DNA of 64,000 nt from Poseidonibacter lekithochrous (lineage in GTDB: Bacteria; Campylobacterota; Campylobacteria; Campylobacterales; Arcobacteraceae): NCBI RefSeq assembly GCF_013283835.1, contig NZ_CP054052.1, positions 1,054,001 to 1,118,000 on the forward strand, in the 5' to 3' direction. The position numbers and the translations under genes were made by a program. The notes under the pieces are model-generated. The model searched no databases and was not told the DNA's origin. It worked only from the letters and a program-made list of their open reading frames with translations. Below are positions 27,514 through 37,730 of the stretch, one piece after another; within the stretch, counting starts at the first letter, position 1; every line of letters starts with the position of its first letter.

Positions 27514-29700
27514 TTATTTACTACAAGCATCTTCTTTTAAATTATTTAAATTCCCAAATATTCTTAGTGTTGTTATTTCTACATCTTTTGCTTTATTGTT
27601 TAATGTAGCATTAGATTCTTTATTTGCATTAGCATCTACTAATGATTGAAGATTAGTTTGGAATTCTTTTTGTAATTCACTAATATTATTCATAGTTTCC
27701 ATATTCACTTTTTTACCAGAGTTAATATGATTTTGACACCATGTATTTAAATCACTAGTTTCTTTAACTCTCCAATTTGAATATGTTCCTAGTTTTGAGT
27801 AAGTATCATCTTTCATTGTTAATAAATCAACTTTTAATTGTGCTGTATCATAAACTAAATCAACATCACATACTTTGTTTAGTGACTCTTTTAAGAATGA
27901 TGCTCTAGATGCTGCTGTTACTAATGAATTAGACATTTCAGCAATATTATTTGCCATACTTGAAATCTCATTTGCAACTTGTGCATTTTTCTGTGTAGCT
28001 TGATCTAGAGTATTAACAGCATCATTAATTTGAATAATACCTTTTTCTTGTTCTCTAGATGCATTTGCAACTTCATCAATAGTGATTGTAGTATCAGAGA
28101 TATTATTATTTAACTCTTTATATCCCTCAATCATATTATCAGAAATCTTTTTACCTTCATTTGCTTTCATACTTGCTGCTTCAACAATATCTTTAATCTC
28201 TTTGGCTGCTTCTGCAGATCTAGATGCTAGGTTTCGAACTTCTGCTGCAACTACTGCGAATCCTTTACCTGCTTCTCCTGCTGTTGCTGCTTCAACTGCT
28301 GCATTAAGTGAAAGAATATTAGTTTGGAATGCAATTTGGTCAATAACTTCAATGGCTTCATTAATAGAAGATACTTGAGTATTAATCTCATCCATAGAGT
28401 TTGCAGTTTTATTAGCTAAGTCTTGACCACTTTGTGCTGACTTAGTTACATTTTGAGCTAACTGTGCCATTCTCTCTGATGCTTGTGTGTTAGATCTAAT
28501 ATTTGCAGTAATCTCTTCAAGAGCTGCTGCTGTTTCTTCTAAAGACGCAGCTTGTTGGTTTGATGATGCTGATAAGTTATTAGACGCACTTGATAATACA
28601 TTTGTATTTTGATTTAATGAATCACCTGTATTCATAATCATTGCTAAAATTTCAGATGTATTATTTCCTACTAGTTTAATTCCAGAAGCTAGAGAACCTA
28701 AGTTTCCAAATATTCCTTTATCATCAATTTTATGATCAAATTTAGATTCAGAGTATTGTCTTAGAGTTTCATTGATTCTATCTAATGTATCTTTTGTATG
28801 TTCAATCATTTCATTTAGTTGATTTTTTAAGTTTTCAACATGAGGATTAGAAGCTGTACTAGCTACTTTATATACAAAGAATCCACTAGCAGTTTTTTCT
28901 AAAACATCATTAGCTTCTTCAATTACAATGGCATCTTGTTTTAATCCATCTCTTACTTTATCCATATATGAATTGAATAGTTTTGCTACTTCTCCAACTT
29001 CATCTTTAGATTGAACATCTAATGAAATATTTGGATCATTTGAATCAAGTAGATTTTGGAATCCATCTTTTAATACACCAATTGTATTAGTTGCTCTTTT
29101 TACTATTAAGAATACAAAAGCAATAGTTACCCATCCAGAAATACTAGCTACTACTAATATATGGATTAATAAGTCCCATATCTCTTCGTCAGCTTCATCA
29201 AGTGAGAAAGTTAAGTCCATAACACCAATTACATCACCTTCTGCTTGATTAGCATGACATAATAAACAGTCTTGTGTTGCAATCATTGGTTTAATCATTC
29301 TTAAACTGTGACCATTTTCATCATCAGTTTCAAGAAGTTGAGGTTGCTTATCATTAAATGTTTTAATAATATTTGGGTCAGTTGAAAATGTTGAATCTGA
29401 AGGATACATTTCCATTAAAGGTTTACTTTTTGCAACAATTAATTGTTTAACACCTTTAATTTCACTAGCATCTTTTTCTGCTTTTTTTATCTGAGCAGGG
29501 TCACCAGTGTTCATTGCATTCCGCAGACTTTGAAACATTGCAGAATTTAACATTTCTAAGTTATCTTTTGTTTTTGCCAAGGTATTCTTACTTACTTCCG
29601 AAGTACTAAAATATACGATAGTTAGCGTACTTATAGTTAGTAATATAAGCAATGCAAAAATGATTTTATTACTTATCTTTTTAGTTATTAAATCCATCAT
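27514..29700 (-). CDS. Methyl-accepting chemotaxis protein with CxxCH haem motif
   Basis: 728 residues. TM1 is about 11-31 and TM2 about 178-200. Between them the periplasmic sensor resembles the Tll0287-like (DUF3365) domain and contains C145-L-L-C148-H149, a c-type haem attachment motif. A HAMP region (about 200-255), a second linker repeat, and the signalling domain with the conserved hairpin ([27 protein letters not shown]) follow. The C-terminal 90 residues resemble a degenerate zinc-binding CZB domain. It is probably a redox, oxygen or NO sensor feeding CheA; the haem is inferred from the motif. Confidence 0.9.
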   Translation of the reverse strand: MMDLITKKISNKIIFALLILLTISTLTIVYFSTSEVSKNTLAKTKDNLEMLNSAMFQSLRNAMNTGDPAQIKKAEKDASEIKGVKQLIVAKSKPLMEMYPSDSTFSTDPNIIKTFNDKQPQLLETDDENGHSLRMIKPMIATQDCLLCHANQAEGDVIGVMDLTFSLDEADEEIWDLLIHILVVASISGWVTIAFVFLIVKRATNTIGVLKDGFQNLLDSNDPNISLDVQSKDEVGEVAKLFNSYMDKVRDGLKQDAIVIEEANDVLEKTASGFFVYKVASTASNPHVENLKNQLNEMIEHTKDTLDRINETLRQYSESKFDHKIDDKGIFGNLGSLASGIKLVGNNTSEILAMIMNTGDSLNQNTNVLSSASNNLSASSNQQAASLEETAAALEEITANIRSNTQASERMAQLAQNVTKSAQSGQDLANKTANSMDEINTQVSSINEAIEVIDQIAFQTNILSLNAAVEAATAGEAGKGFAVVAAEVRNLASRSAEAAKEIKDIVEAASMKANEGKKISDNMIEGYKELNNNISDTTITIDEVANASREQEKGIIQINDAVNTLDQATQKNAQVANEISSMANNIAEMSNSLVTAASRASFLKESLNKVCDVDLVYDTAQLKVDLLTMKDDTYSKLGTYSNWRVKETSDLNTWCQNHINSGKKVNMETMNNISELQKEFQTNLQSLVDANANKESNATLNNKAKDVEITTLRIFGNLNNLKEDACSK

Positions 29701-29795
29701 GTTACTGACCTTTTAGTTTAAGTGTAATTATTATATAATGAAATATATATATTAAATATTAAATAAACTAATTTTTTTAATAAAGAGTAATAATA

Positions 29796-30362
29796 ATGAT
29801 CGTAGGCCTTATAGGTAAAATAGTAAAAAAAGACCCAACGTTATTGAACATTAATGTTAATGGATTAATATACGAGGTTTTTGTATCTTTGAATTGTAGT
29901 TCAAAGATTATTAATGATGATGTCCAACTAGAAATAACTCAAATAATCAGAGAAGATTCTCAAACACTTTATGGTTTCTTAGATCCAAACGAAAAAAAGC
30001 TTTTTGATACAGTTATTAAAATAAATGGAGTAGGGCCAAAAGTTGCTTTAGCAATATGTTCTACTTTTACTCCTGCTTCTTTTTCTCAAATAGTAAATGA
30101 CAATGATATCTCAATGTTAAAAAGAGTTCCCGGTATTGGACCAAAAGGTGCAAGTAGAATACTTGTGGAATTATCAGGCTTTATAATCGATGCAGATTCA
30201 GAAGATGGTGGAGATACTTCAATGGCAGCTTCATTTGAAGCAGCACTTGCTTTAGAGTCATTAGGCTTCAAAAAAGACATGGTATCAAAAATACTTAAAA
30301 CATGTGTTTCTACTAATACTAGTGATTTAGTAAAAGAAGCACTTAAAAAATTACAAAAATAA
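29796..30362 (+). CDS. ruvA: Holliday junction helicase subunit RuvA
   Basis: 188 residues with the three RuvA parts: an OB-fold ([13 protein letters not shown]...), two helix-hairpin-helix motifs ([23 protein letters not shown]) and a C-terminal RuvB-contacting domain ([16 protein letters not shown]). With RuvB it moves Holliday junctions. It is first in a run with ddl, a hydrolase and murF, all tightly spaced. Confidence 0.98.
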   Translation: MIVGLIGKIVKKDPTLLNINVNGLIYEVFVSLNCSSKIINDDVQLEITQIIREDSQTLYGFLDPNEKKLFDTVIKINGVGPKVALAICSTFTPASFSQIVNDNDISMLKRVPGIGPKGASRILVELSGFIIDADSEDGGDTSMAASFEAALALESLGFKKDMVSKILKTCVSTNTSDLVKEALKKLQK

Positions 30363-30374
30363 AGAAGGTAATAA

Positions 30375-31415
30375 ATGAAAATAGCAATAGTTTTTGGTGG
30401 AGTTAGTTTTGAACACGAAATTTCAATTGTAAGTTCAATTGCAATGAAAGATGTTCTAAGCGATGAATTAGTATATATCTTTTTAGATGCTAATAGAGAT
30501 TTTTATCATATCCCGACTAATGTAATTACATCTAAACTTTTTAGTACTGGTGATTATAAAAAATTTGATAAAGTAAGTATTTCAAAAAATGGTTTCTATA
30601 AAAAAGGTGGATTACTTTCAAAAGAAAAACCACTTGATTTTGATGTAGTACTAAACCTTTCTCATGGTGGAGATGGTGAAGATGGTATTTTATCATCTGT
30701 ATTAGAATTCTTTAATATTCCATTTATTGCTCCACGAACAGAAGCTTGTGTTGTTAGTTCAAACAAATTCCTTACAAAAGGATATGCTTCTTCTGTAGAT
30801 GTAAAAACTGTTGATTATAAGTATTACACAAAAGGCGATGAGGTTAAAGTAGATCAATTCCCTGTAATTTTAAAACCAGTTAAATTAGGTTCTTCTATTG
30901 GAGTATCTATTGTTAAATCCGTAGCAGAATTAGAATATGCACTTGATGTGGCTTACGAGTTTGATAATGCAATTATTATTGAGCCATTTATATCAGGTGT
31001 AAAAGAGTACAACTTAGCAGGAACTAAAATCAATGGTGAATTTAAATTCTCTATTATTGAAGAACCTCAAAAAGCTGAGTTCTTAGACTTTGACAAAAAA
31101 TACTTAGATTTCTCTAGAACTTCAAAAGCTATGGAAGTTGATTTAGGTGAAGAATTAAATACTAAAGTAAAAGAAGCATTTGAGAGAATCTACAATAATT
31201 TATTTGAAGGTTCATTAATTAGATGTGATTTCTTCATTATTGATAATGAAGTATATTTAAATGAAATTAATTCAATTCCAGGATCAATGGCAAACTATTT
31301 ATTCTCTGATTTTGATAATTTATTCAAAGGTTTAGCTTCAAACTTACCCCAAAGAAAACATATTCCAGTAACTTATGAATATGTAAATAAAATTCAAGCT
31401 ACTAAGGGTAAATAG
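30375..31415 (+). CDS. ddl: D-alanine--D-alanine ligase
   Basis: 346 residues. The N-terminal signature is KIAIVFGGVSFEHEISIVS; the ATP-grasp part has VILKPVKLGSSIGVSIV, and the C-terminus has YLNEINSIPGS. The enzyme joins two D-alanines for peptidoglycan precursors. Its product is the substrate of MurF, encoded two genes downstream, which explains the clustering. The stop codon shares one base with the next start. Confidence 0.97.
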   Translation: MKIAIVFGGVSFEHEISIVSSIAMKDVLSDELVYIFLDANRDFYHIPTNVITSKLFSTGDYKKFDKVSISKNGFYKKGGLLSKEKPLDFDVVLNLSHGGDGEDGILSSVLEFFNIPFIAPRTEACVVSSNKFLTKGYASSVDVKTVDYKYYTKGDEVKVDQFPVILKPVKLGSSIGVSIVKSVAELEYALDVAYEFDNAIIIEPFISGVKEYNLAGTKINGEFKFSIIEEPQKAEFLDFDKKYLDFSRTSKAMEVDLGEELNTKVKEAFERIYNNLFEGSLIRCDFFIIDNEVYLNEINSIPGSMANYLFSDFDNLFKGLASNLPQRKHIPVTYEYVNKIQATKGK

Positions 31416-32134
31416 TGGCTTCTAAATCACTAAAAGTTGATAATAGAAACTTCGATATCTCTTATGAAATTGTAAACCCATCAGGTAAAAAAGATATTAT
31501 CTTTTTACATGGATGGGGCTCAAACAAAGACATTATGAAAAATGTATTTGCTCCTTTCCTAAAAGATTTTAGACATATTTATATTGATTTACCAGGATTT
31601 GGTAAAAGCCCAAACTCTATTGAATTAACTACAAATGATTATGTGAAAATCACAGATGAGTTTTTAAAACTTCTAAACTCAACAAAAGATGTAATCGCAG
31701 GTCACTCTTATGGTGGAAAAGTATCTACACTTTTAAATCCTAAAAACTTAGTACTTTTAAGTTCTGCTGGAATTTTAGAAGAAAAAGAACTATCAGTAAA
31801 ACTAAAAATTAAATCAGCTAAATTTTTTAATGCCTTAGGTTTAGGAAAAATCACTAAAAAATTTAGAAGTGAAGATGTTAATAAAATGAATGAAGGAATG
31901 TATGCTACTTTTAAAAATGTAGTAAACGAAGACTTTACTTCAAACTTTGCAAACTACAAAAATAATGCTTTGATTTTTTGGGGTGAGAAAGATACTGCAA
32001 CTTCTTTAGAATCAGGTAAAAAAATATCATCTTTAATTGATAACTCAACATTTATATCTTATGATGGTGACCATTACTTCTTTGCAAAAAATGCAAAAGA
32101 CATCTGTGAGAGAATTGAGAATGGAATACTTTAA
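31415..32134 (+). CDS. Alpha/beta hydrolase
   Basis: 239 residues, GTG start overlapping the ddl stop by one base. The alpha/beta hydrolase fold is clear: oxyanion HGWG at 32-35, nucleophile S98 in GHSYGG, and a C-terminal GDHYFF with the catalytic histidine. It is sandwiched between ddl and murF and overlaps murF by 14 bases, so it may act on a cell-wall or membrane substrate. The substrate is unknown. Confidence 0.88.
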   Translation: MASKSLKVDNRNFDISYEIVNPSGKKDIIFLHGWGSNKDIMKNVFAPFLKDFRHIYIDLPGFGKSPNSIELTTNDYVKITDEFLKLLNSTKDVIAGHSYGGKVSTLLNPKNLVLLSSAGILEEKELSVKLKIKSAKFFNALGLGKITKKFRSEDVNKMNEGMYATFKNVVNEDFTSNFANYKNNALIFWGEKDTATSLESGKKISSLIDNSTFISYDGDHYFFAKNAKDICERIENGIL

Positions 32135-33557
32135 TATATTAACACACATACTACTAATTATGTGTTTAGGTTATTACCTAATTACTAACCTTCAATGGTA
32201 CAACTACAAGTTAGAAAGAGTTGTTTTAAAACATCATAAATGGCAATGGCATATTACTTACTTTTTAGCGCCTATTGTTCTGTTTTATTTAATACCTTCT
32301 ATTTATTATGCTATATACTTTTATGCTTTATATCTAACAAGTTTTGTTTTATGGAACAAAAAATTAGATAGACCTCTGGTATTAACAGGAAGAGTAAAAA
32401 GATTTTTAGCTGTACTTTTATTCGCTACTTTTGCAATGACTGCTTTATGTTTAGCAAGTCCTGATTGTACTAATATTTTTGTATTTATACCACTTATTAT
32501 TGCATACGGTGTTTCTATGATTCTGGAGAAAATATTCTTCATATCTTTTAAACACAAAGCAAAACAAAGACACGAAACTATTAGAGGTTTAAAAACTATT
32601 GCTATTACAGCATCTTATGGAAAAACTTCTATTAAAAACTATTTATATCATGTTTTACAAAATAAGTTTAAAACATATAAAACACCTAGATCTGTAAATA
32701 CAATTGCAGGAATAGTATTAGATGTAAATAGAGATTTACCTGATGATACACAAGTTTATATTGCAGAAGCAGGAGCTAGAGTAAAAGGTGATATTGAAGA
32801 AATTGCAATGTTCTTAGAACCACAGATTTGTGTTATAGGTTCTGTTGGGGAACAACATATTGAATACTTCAAAACTTTAGATAATATCATTCATACTAAA
32901 ATGGAACTTTTAAAATCTCCAAAAATGGATAAGGGATTCGTACATGAATCTGTACCTATTAAAGAGTATGATTCAATTACTAAATTCCCAAATAATTTAC
33001 ATATTACTAATAGTACTTTAGATGGTATTTGGTTTGATGTAGAAGTTGATGGAAATATTGAAAACTTCCATGCTCCAATCTTGGGATCATTTAATGCTAT
33101 TAACTTAACAGCTGTTATTTTAGTAGCTCATCATTTAGGAATGACTATTGATGAAATCAAAAAAGCATTAGAAACTTTACCTCAAGTTGAGCACAGACTT
33201 CAAAAAATTGAAGCAGGTGGAAAAGTGATAGTTGATGACTCTTTTAATGGAAATTTAGAGGGTATGTTAGAAGCTGTAAATATCTGTTCAACTTATGCGG
33301 GAAGAAAAGTAATAGTTACTCCAGGATTAGTAGAATCAACAGATGAAGCTAATATTCTACTTGCAAATGCAATCAATGAAAAATTTGATTATGTAATTAT
33401 TACAGGAGATTTAAACTCTCACTTACTAAGCTCGAATATTGATGAATCAAAAGTATTCATCTTAAAAGATAAATCAATGATGGAAACTACTCTTGCAGAG
33501 CAGACAATATCAGGGGATTTAATTCTTTTTGCAAACGACGCACCAAACTTTATTTAA
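32121..33557 (+). CDS. murF: MurF ligase with N-terminal membrane domain
   Basis: The open frame starts earlier (32037), but the ATG at 32121 gives 478 residues and a 14-base overlap with the hydrolase. Residues 1-140 hold about four membrane helices; a Mur ligase follows, with P-loop ASYGKTS at 164-170, a central domain and a C-terminal domain (VIVDDSFNGNLEGM). MurF adds D-Ala-D-Ala to the UDP-MurNAc-tripeptide. Classical MurF is soluble, so the membrane domain is a lineage-specific fusion that tethers the enzyme near MraY. Confidence 0.9.
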   Translation: MEYFNILTHILLIMCLGYYLITNLQWYNYKLERVVLKHHKWQWHITYFLAPIVLFYLIPSIYYAIYFYALYLTSFVLWNKKLDRPLVLTGRVKRFLAVLLFATFAMTALCLASPDCTNIFVFIPLIIAYGVSMILEKIFFISFKHKAKQRHETIRGLKTIAITASYGKTSIKNYLYHVLQNKFKTYKTPRSVNTIAGIVLDVNRDLPDDTQVYIAEAGARVKGDIEEIAMFLEPQICVIGSVGEQHIEYFKTLDNIIHTKMELLKSPKMDKGFVHESVPIKEYDSITKFPNNLHITNSTLDGIWFDVEVDGNIENFHAPILGSFNAINLTAVILVAHHLGMTIDEIKKALETLPQVEHRLQKIEAGGKVIVDDSFNGNLEGMLEAVNICSTYAGRKVIVTPGLVESTDEANILLANAINEKFDYVIITGDLNSHLLSSNIDESKVFILKDKSMMETTLAEQTISGDLILFANDAPNFI

Positions 33558-33649
33558 TTCAAGAACAACTCGTTTGTTCTCTTTAGGGTTTTGTTACTTT
33601 TAAGGATTTTTTATAAATCCTGCTAAAAAGTATTTGATATGATATAGTC

Positions 33650-33676
33650 CCTTTAAAATTGGGACAATTTTAAAGG
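33650..33676 (+). promoter_or_regulatory. Hairpin that buries the ribosome site of the HIT gene
   Basis: CCTTTAAAATT (33650-33660) and AATTTTAAAGG (33666-33676) form a perfect 11-bp stem with loop GGGAC. The 3' arm contains the AAAGG Shine-Dalgarno bases of the gene starting at 33683. A -10-like TATGAT just upstream would start the transcript near the hairpin. Confidence 0.6.
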
Positions 33677-33682
33677 AAAAAA

Positions 33683-34171
33683 ATGGAACACTTATATGCC
33701 CCTTGGAGATACTCTTACGTTAGTGAAGAAAAGATTGAGGGGTGTGTGTTTTGTCATATCTCTAAAAACTTAGACAACGAAAATCTACAAGTTTTATTCC
33801 ATGATGAACATTGTTATGTAGTTATGAATAAATTTCCTTACTCACCTGGCCATATGATGGTTATTCCACATTTTCATACTGATAAAATCGAAGACTTAGA
33901 CGATGAGGTTTGGGATAGAATGGGTGTACGAGTTCGGCAAGGTGTAAAACTACTAAAAGAAGTTATGCCTTGTGAGGGTGTAAACATTGGAATGAACCTT
34001 GGAAAAGCTGCGGGTGCTGGTATTGAACAACATGTTCATTATCATATGTTACCAAGATGGTTAGGGGATACAAACTTTATCTCTTCTATTGGTGGAACTC
34101 GAGTATATCCAGCAGATTTCGAAGAAATTTTTAATAAGATTAAATCAAACGTTTCAAAGTATTTTGTTTAA
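33683..34171 (+). CDS. HIT-family nucleotide hydrolase
   Basis: 162 residues. An N-terminal zinc-type CVFCHIS precedes the HIT domain, and the active-site triad HVHYHML (HxHxHxx) lies near residue 115-121, followed by PRW. The C-terminus resembles the AP4A phosphorylase/APATase-like branch of HIT proteins. It probably splits dinucleoside polyphosphates or nucleotide conjugates. Stand-alone gene with a structured 5' leader; its stop overlaps the convergent gene by four bases. Confidence 0.92.
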   Translation: MEHLYAPWRYSYVSEEKIEGCVFCHISKNLDNENLQVLFHDEHCYVVMNKFPYSPGHMMVIPHFHTDKIEDLDDEVWDRMGVRVRQGVKLLKEVMPCEGVNIGMNLGKAAGAGIEQHVHYHMLPRWLGDTNFISSIGGTRVYPADFEEIFNKIKSNVSKYFV

Positions 34172-34671
34172 TTTCTAAGATTAGAAGTGTAGGCTGAGAG
34201 TTTTTCATTTATGTCTGTACTTTGAGTCTCTTCATTTACCTTATCCATATAATCAGCATAACTAGATAGACTATTTGTATCATTTTGAATATTGTTTTGA
34301 TTTGTTATTGAAAATAGTGCTGATACTACACTTTCATCATTTATAGCTCTTTCTTGTATATTAATACTATTTAATCCATTATCTTCTAAAAAGCTATTAA
34401 ATTGTTCTGTTGAGATATTTCCATTTTTGAGTTCATCTAAATTATATAAGAAGTTTTGTTGAAGTTCTTGTGTTTTTATATCATCTTGTGCTACTGCTTC
34501 AGCTGTTACTACAGCAGCTGCTCCAATTTCACTTGTAGCTATTTGATCCCCATTAGTATCTGGTACATCAAAATCTTTATTTATAGATTGTACATTTAAA
34601 TCTATGTAGTCTGGTATGTCAATAGAATAATTATTGCCAATTGAAGAAATTTCCATCTTAATGAACTCCAT
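34168..34671 (-). CDS. Hypothetical acidic protein
   Basis: 167 residues from the first ATG (GGAAAAG upstream); an in-frame ATG five codons later is also possible. It is rich in Asn, Asp, Ser and Gln, with an alanine-rich stretch (IGAAAVVTAEAVAQ, about 49-62), and has no membrane span or cysteine. Its composition is like secreted or hook/flagellar-associated proteins, but no family was recognised. Confidence 0.65.
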   Translation of the reverse strand: MEFIKMEISSIGNNYSIDIPDYIDLNVQSINKDFDVPDTNGDQIATSEIGAAAVVTAEAVAQDDIKTQELQQNFLYNLDELKNGNISTEQFNSFLEDNGLNSINIQERAINDESVVSALFSITNQNNIQNDTNSLSSYADYMDKVNEETQSTDINEKLSAYTSNLRN

Positions 34672-34745
34672 TTCTTTTCCGTATGGATTAATTATATAAT
34701 ACTAGGGTGAACTAATAGTAAATGAAAATACAAGAGCTTAAGCTC

Positions 34746-36080
34746 TTATATTTTCATAAATCCTAAATCCTTTTCCTCAAAGTTTTTAAGATTTGGGAAT
34801 ATTTCATTTAGATTATTTTCTTCTAATCCATACCATTTACATATAGTAGCTACATACTGCTCCACACTTGTACTAGGAATCAATCTTTTTGATTTTGTAA
34901 GGTTTTTACTGTCTATTTTTAATGTTGGCATTTGCCCATATACTTTTCCCCCATTAACAGCTCCTCCCATTACAAAATAGTGTCCTCCCCAACCATGATC
35001 AGTTCCACTTGCATTACTAGTAACAGATCTTCCAAAATCAGAACTAATAAAAGTTAGAGTGTTTTCAAACATACCAATCTCTTTTAGACCTATATTAAAA
35101 TCATTTAATCCCTTATCTAAAATATTATATAAGTTATTATGAGAAGCTACTTGATTCGCATGTGTATCAAAACCTCCAAGACCTATATAAAACATCTGTC
35201 TAGGTAGAGAGAATGAATCTCTTAATTCAATAATCTTAGTAACTAACTCTAGTTTTTTTGAAAAATTATCATCTAGTGTTAATTCAAGATTCACTGTAGA
35301 TGTAGCTAATAATTTACTCAAAGTTTCATTTCTATTCATACTATTTCTAAATAAATCTCTATAGGCTTTAGTAAGTAAATTTAATCTATTTTCACTATGA
35401 ATAGAATCTAATGAATCTCTAATTGCATTACCTTCATTTAAATTACTAAAAGCAATTGCTCCTGAGGTATCAAATATATATGCTTTTGTTTGATTTGCTC
35501 TAAGCCACATACCATCAGAACTCATTCCATATATTGGAGGTAAATTATCCAATCCTCTTAAATCAAGGGCATCAGCTATTCTTCCTCCCCATCCAGTTTT
35601 AGCTAATTCATAGGGATTTAGATTCTCCCAATACTTTCTTTGGTCTGAGTGTGAAAATAGATGTTTAGGTAGTTTATCTGTACTTATTGTATCAAGAGAA
35701 GTAGGTTCTATTAGAGTTCCTACATTTGCTATAAATGCAACTTCTTCTTTTTCAAACATAGAAGCTATATTTTCAAACTTTGGATGCAAGGCATATTTAT
35801 TATCTGTTTTTTCAAGGCTTATTAGCTCTTCTTTTTTAATTGCAACACTTGGTCTAATACTTTGATAATCATCATACTTTTCATCTTCATAATCTACAAG
35901 CATATTAACACTATCATTTCCACCAAGTAACATAATATGAACCATAGCTTTATAATCAGAATTATCTATATTAATTGGATTTAAATCAATCTCTATTGCA
36001 TTTAAATCTAACTTTCCTAATAATGCAAGTGAACATCCAGTAACTCCAAGTTTTTTCAAAAAATCTCTTCTTGTATTCAT
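34746..36080 (-). CDS. DUF1501 exported protein (Tat signal)
   Basis: 444 residues. The N-terminus TRRDFLKKLGVTGCSLALL is a twin-arginine signal. The body follows DUF1501 (sulfatase/phosphatase-like alkaline-phosphatase fold): MLLGGNDSVNMLV, FSHSDQRKYWE, GGFDTHANQ, TSNASGTDHGWGGHYFVMGG. It follows the DUF1800 gene by 10 bases, a pairing seen widely in bacteria. A c-di-GMP riboswitch heads the operon, so expression is probably tied to surface or biofilm state. The biochemical role of the pair is unknown. Confidence 0.92.
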   Translation of the reverse strand: MNTRRDFLKKLGVTGCSLALLGKLDLNAIEIDLNPINIDNSDYKAMVHIMLLGGNDSVNMLVDYEDEKYDDYQSIRPSVAIKKEELISLEKTDNKYALHPKFENIASMFEKEEVAFIANVGTLIEPTSLDTISTDKLPKHLFSHSDQRKYWENLNPYELAKTGWGGRIADALDLRGLDNLPPIYGMSSDGMWLRANQTKAYIFDTSGAIAFSNLNEGNAIRDSLDSIHSENRLNLLTKAYRDLFRNSMNRNETLSKLLATSTVNLELTLDDNFSKKLELVTKIIELRDSFSLPRQMFYIGLGGFDTHANQVASHNNLYNILDKGLNDFNIGLKEIGMFENTLTFISSDFGRSVTSNASGTDHGWGGHYFVMGGAVNGGKVYGQMPTLKIDSKNLTKSKRLIPSTSVEQYVATICKWYGLEENNLNEIFPNLKNFEEKDLGFMKI

Positions 36081-36090
36081 CTTTTATCCT

Positions 36091-37695
36091 TTACTGAATG
36101 TAGTTTTGCTCAGGGGCATTCATCATTAAAAATAGTGCTTCACTGGCTCTTTTTTTTGTAGTTCTTTCTATTTTTGTTTCATCATAATTTTCATAATAAA
36201 CAATACTATTTATATGTTCTAATATTACTTCTTTTGTATTCTTTTTCATTTTCCCAGCAAAAAGTAATGTATTAAAATGTTCAATAAAAAGTTCAGGATT
36301 ATTTTTAATCATATTTAGTTCTTTATCTAAAAATAGTGTTATTCTATTTTTCTTTTCTGTATTATATGTTCTAGTTAAAAAAGCATAATAATTAGAAGTG
36401 TTAACCAAATACTTATCCGTAGCTAATTGTAATTCAGGGGCTACTTTATTTGCATTGTTAATATCACCTTTTGGTGCAAAACTTGGGCTAAAATAGTTGA
36501 ATACACTAGGTGCATCTAGATGTGTTTGTCCTATATTTTTATATACAGAATATAAATAAGTAGGGGATTTGTCTTTTAGTGAGTTTGTAGCTCTAAATAA
36601 AGCAGCTAATCTAATTGAGGGTTCTTTTATTTTCCCAAACTTAGCTTTTATTCTATACTCTTTTCTTGCATCATTATGTAATAAAATCTCTTTTATTACT
36701 GCTTTTAAATCACCTCTTACTCCCTCACCATTATCAATAAACTTTTTTGCCACAGCTTTTACATATCTTCCAGATGGATTACTTGTAGTGAATTTTTGAA
36801 TTAGTTGTTTTGATATAAATATTGGAGTATTTTTGTGATTAAATAAAATATCTAATGCACTTTGCATATCATCTTCACAAGATAAATTTGCAGGTATTTT
36901 CTTTCCTAAAAGAATCTTCTCTCCATAGTCATGATATGTAGTATTACAAATCATTGGGTCTTTATAATTTCTTTTTGAACTAAGTGTCCATCCTGTAAAT
37001 ACTCTTGCTAAATTTACTACATCATCTTGAGTATAAGTAGCAATGCTTTCATCATCTCTTTTTTTTACTTTTCCATTTCTTTTAAGTTTTACTAATCCTA
37101 TAGTAAATAATTGCATAATTTCTCTTGCATAATTTTCATCAGGAAAAGTATTTTTTATTTCATTGGCTTTTTTATTATTTAACATACTTAAATATCTTGC
37201 CATGATAGGATTTAGTGTTACATCACTTAATAAATCTCGAAAATTACCAAAAGAGTTTTTTGATAATAAGTCATAATAGTGTTCTCGCTCAATTGCTAAG
37301 TTATTAAAACCACTAGCATAACCAGTTACAAATATTTCAGATAAAGCATAAGCCATTCTTTGTCTTAATTGGTCATTTTTTGTAATAATACTATTCCACC
37401 AGACAGCTTGCATATGACCAGAAGATAAGGTATCAAGATTTAGGTTTTCTAATTGAGTAGATAGTTTTGTTCTTGGTTTGATAAATTGCTCATCTATCCA
37501 AGTTTCATAAGTTTGTAGTTCTTTTAGTTGTTTAATACTATTTGTATTTGGACCAAAAGTTGCTTGAGTTAAAAACCTTGATGCTTCTTCATCGGTTTCA
37601 ACATGAGTTGTACTTGCATTTGCAGTAGATACAAGTGTAAAAATTAAGATAGTTGTATATAAACTGCTCTTAAATACGTTTAAATGTTTTTTCAT
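36091..37695 (-). CDS. DUF1800 secreted protein
   Basis: 534 residues with a Sec signal peptide (hydrophobic core about 12-24, cleavage after ANA near 27). DUF1800 features follow: RFLTQATFGPN, ETWIDEQF, LRQRMAYALSEIFV, DENYAREIMQLFTIGL and VVNLARVFTGWTL. It is first gene of the operon with the DUF1501 gene and has AGGAG about six bases before its ATG. Its leader carries a c-di-GMP-I riboswitch with a terminator-type switch. Function unknown; an exported, surface-related role is inferred. Confidence 0.92.
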   Translation of the reverse strand: MKKHLNVFKSSLYTTILIFTLVSTANASTTHVETDEEASRFLTQATFGPNTNSIKQLKELQTYETWIDEQFIKPRTKLSTQLENLNLDTLSSGHMQAVWWNSIITKNDQLRQRMAYALSEIFVTGYASGFNNLAIEREHYYDLLSKNSFGNFRDLLSDVTLNPIMARYLSMLNNKKANEIKNTFPDENYAREIMQLFTIGLVKLKRNGKVKKRDDESIATYTQDDVVNLARVFTGWTLSSKRNYKDPMICNTTYHDYGEKILLGKKIPANLSCEDDMQSALDILFNHKNTPIFISKQLIQKFTTSNPSGRYVKAVAKKFIDNGEGVRGDLKAVIKEILLHNDARKEYRIKAKFGKIKEPSIRLAALFRATNSLKDKSPTYLYSVYKNIGQTHLDAPSVFNYFSPSFAPKGDINNANKVAPELQLATDKYLVNTSNYYAFLTRTYNTEKKNRITLFLDKELNMIKNNPELFIEHFNTLLFAGKMKKNTKEVILEHINSIVYYENYDETKIERTTKKRASEALFLMMNAPEQNYIQ

Positions 37696-37730
37696 AGTTT
37701 CTCCTACTTTTTTTAAAGTAGGGACTTTGA

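Noticed and set aside
28082-28378. 98-codon plus-strand frame inside the chemoreceptor gene
   Set aside because: Antisense of the highly conserved signalling hairpin; its Ala/Ser-rich translation mirrors that coding bias.
32037-32120. N-terminal extension of the murF frame
   Set aside because: Overlaps the hydrolase gene by almost 100 bases with no ribosome site; ATG 32121 fits the operon overlap better.
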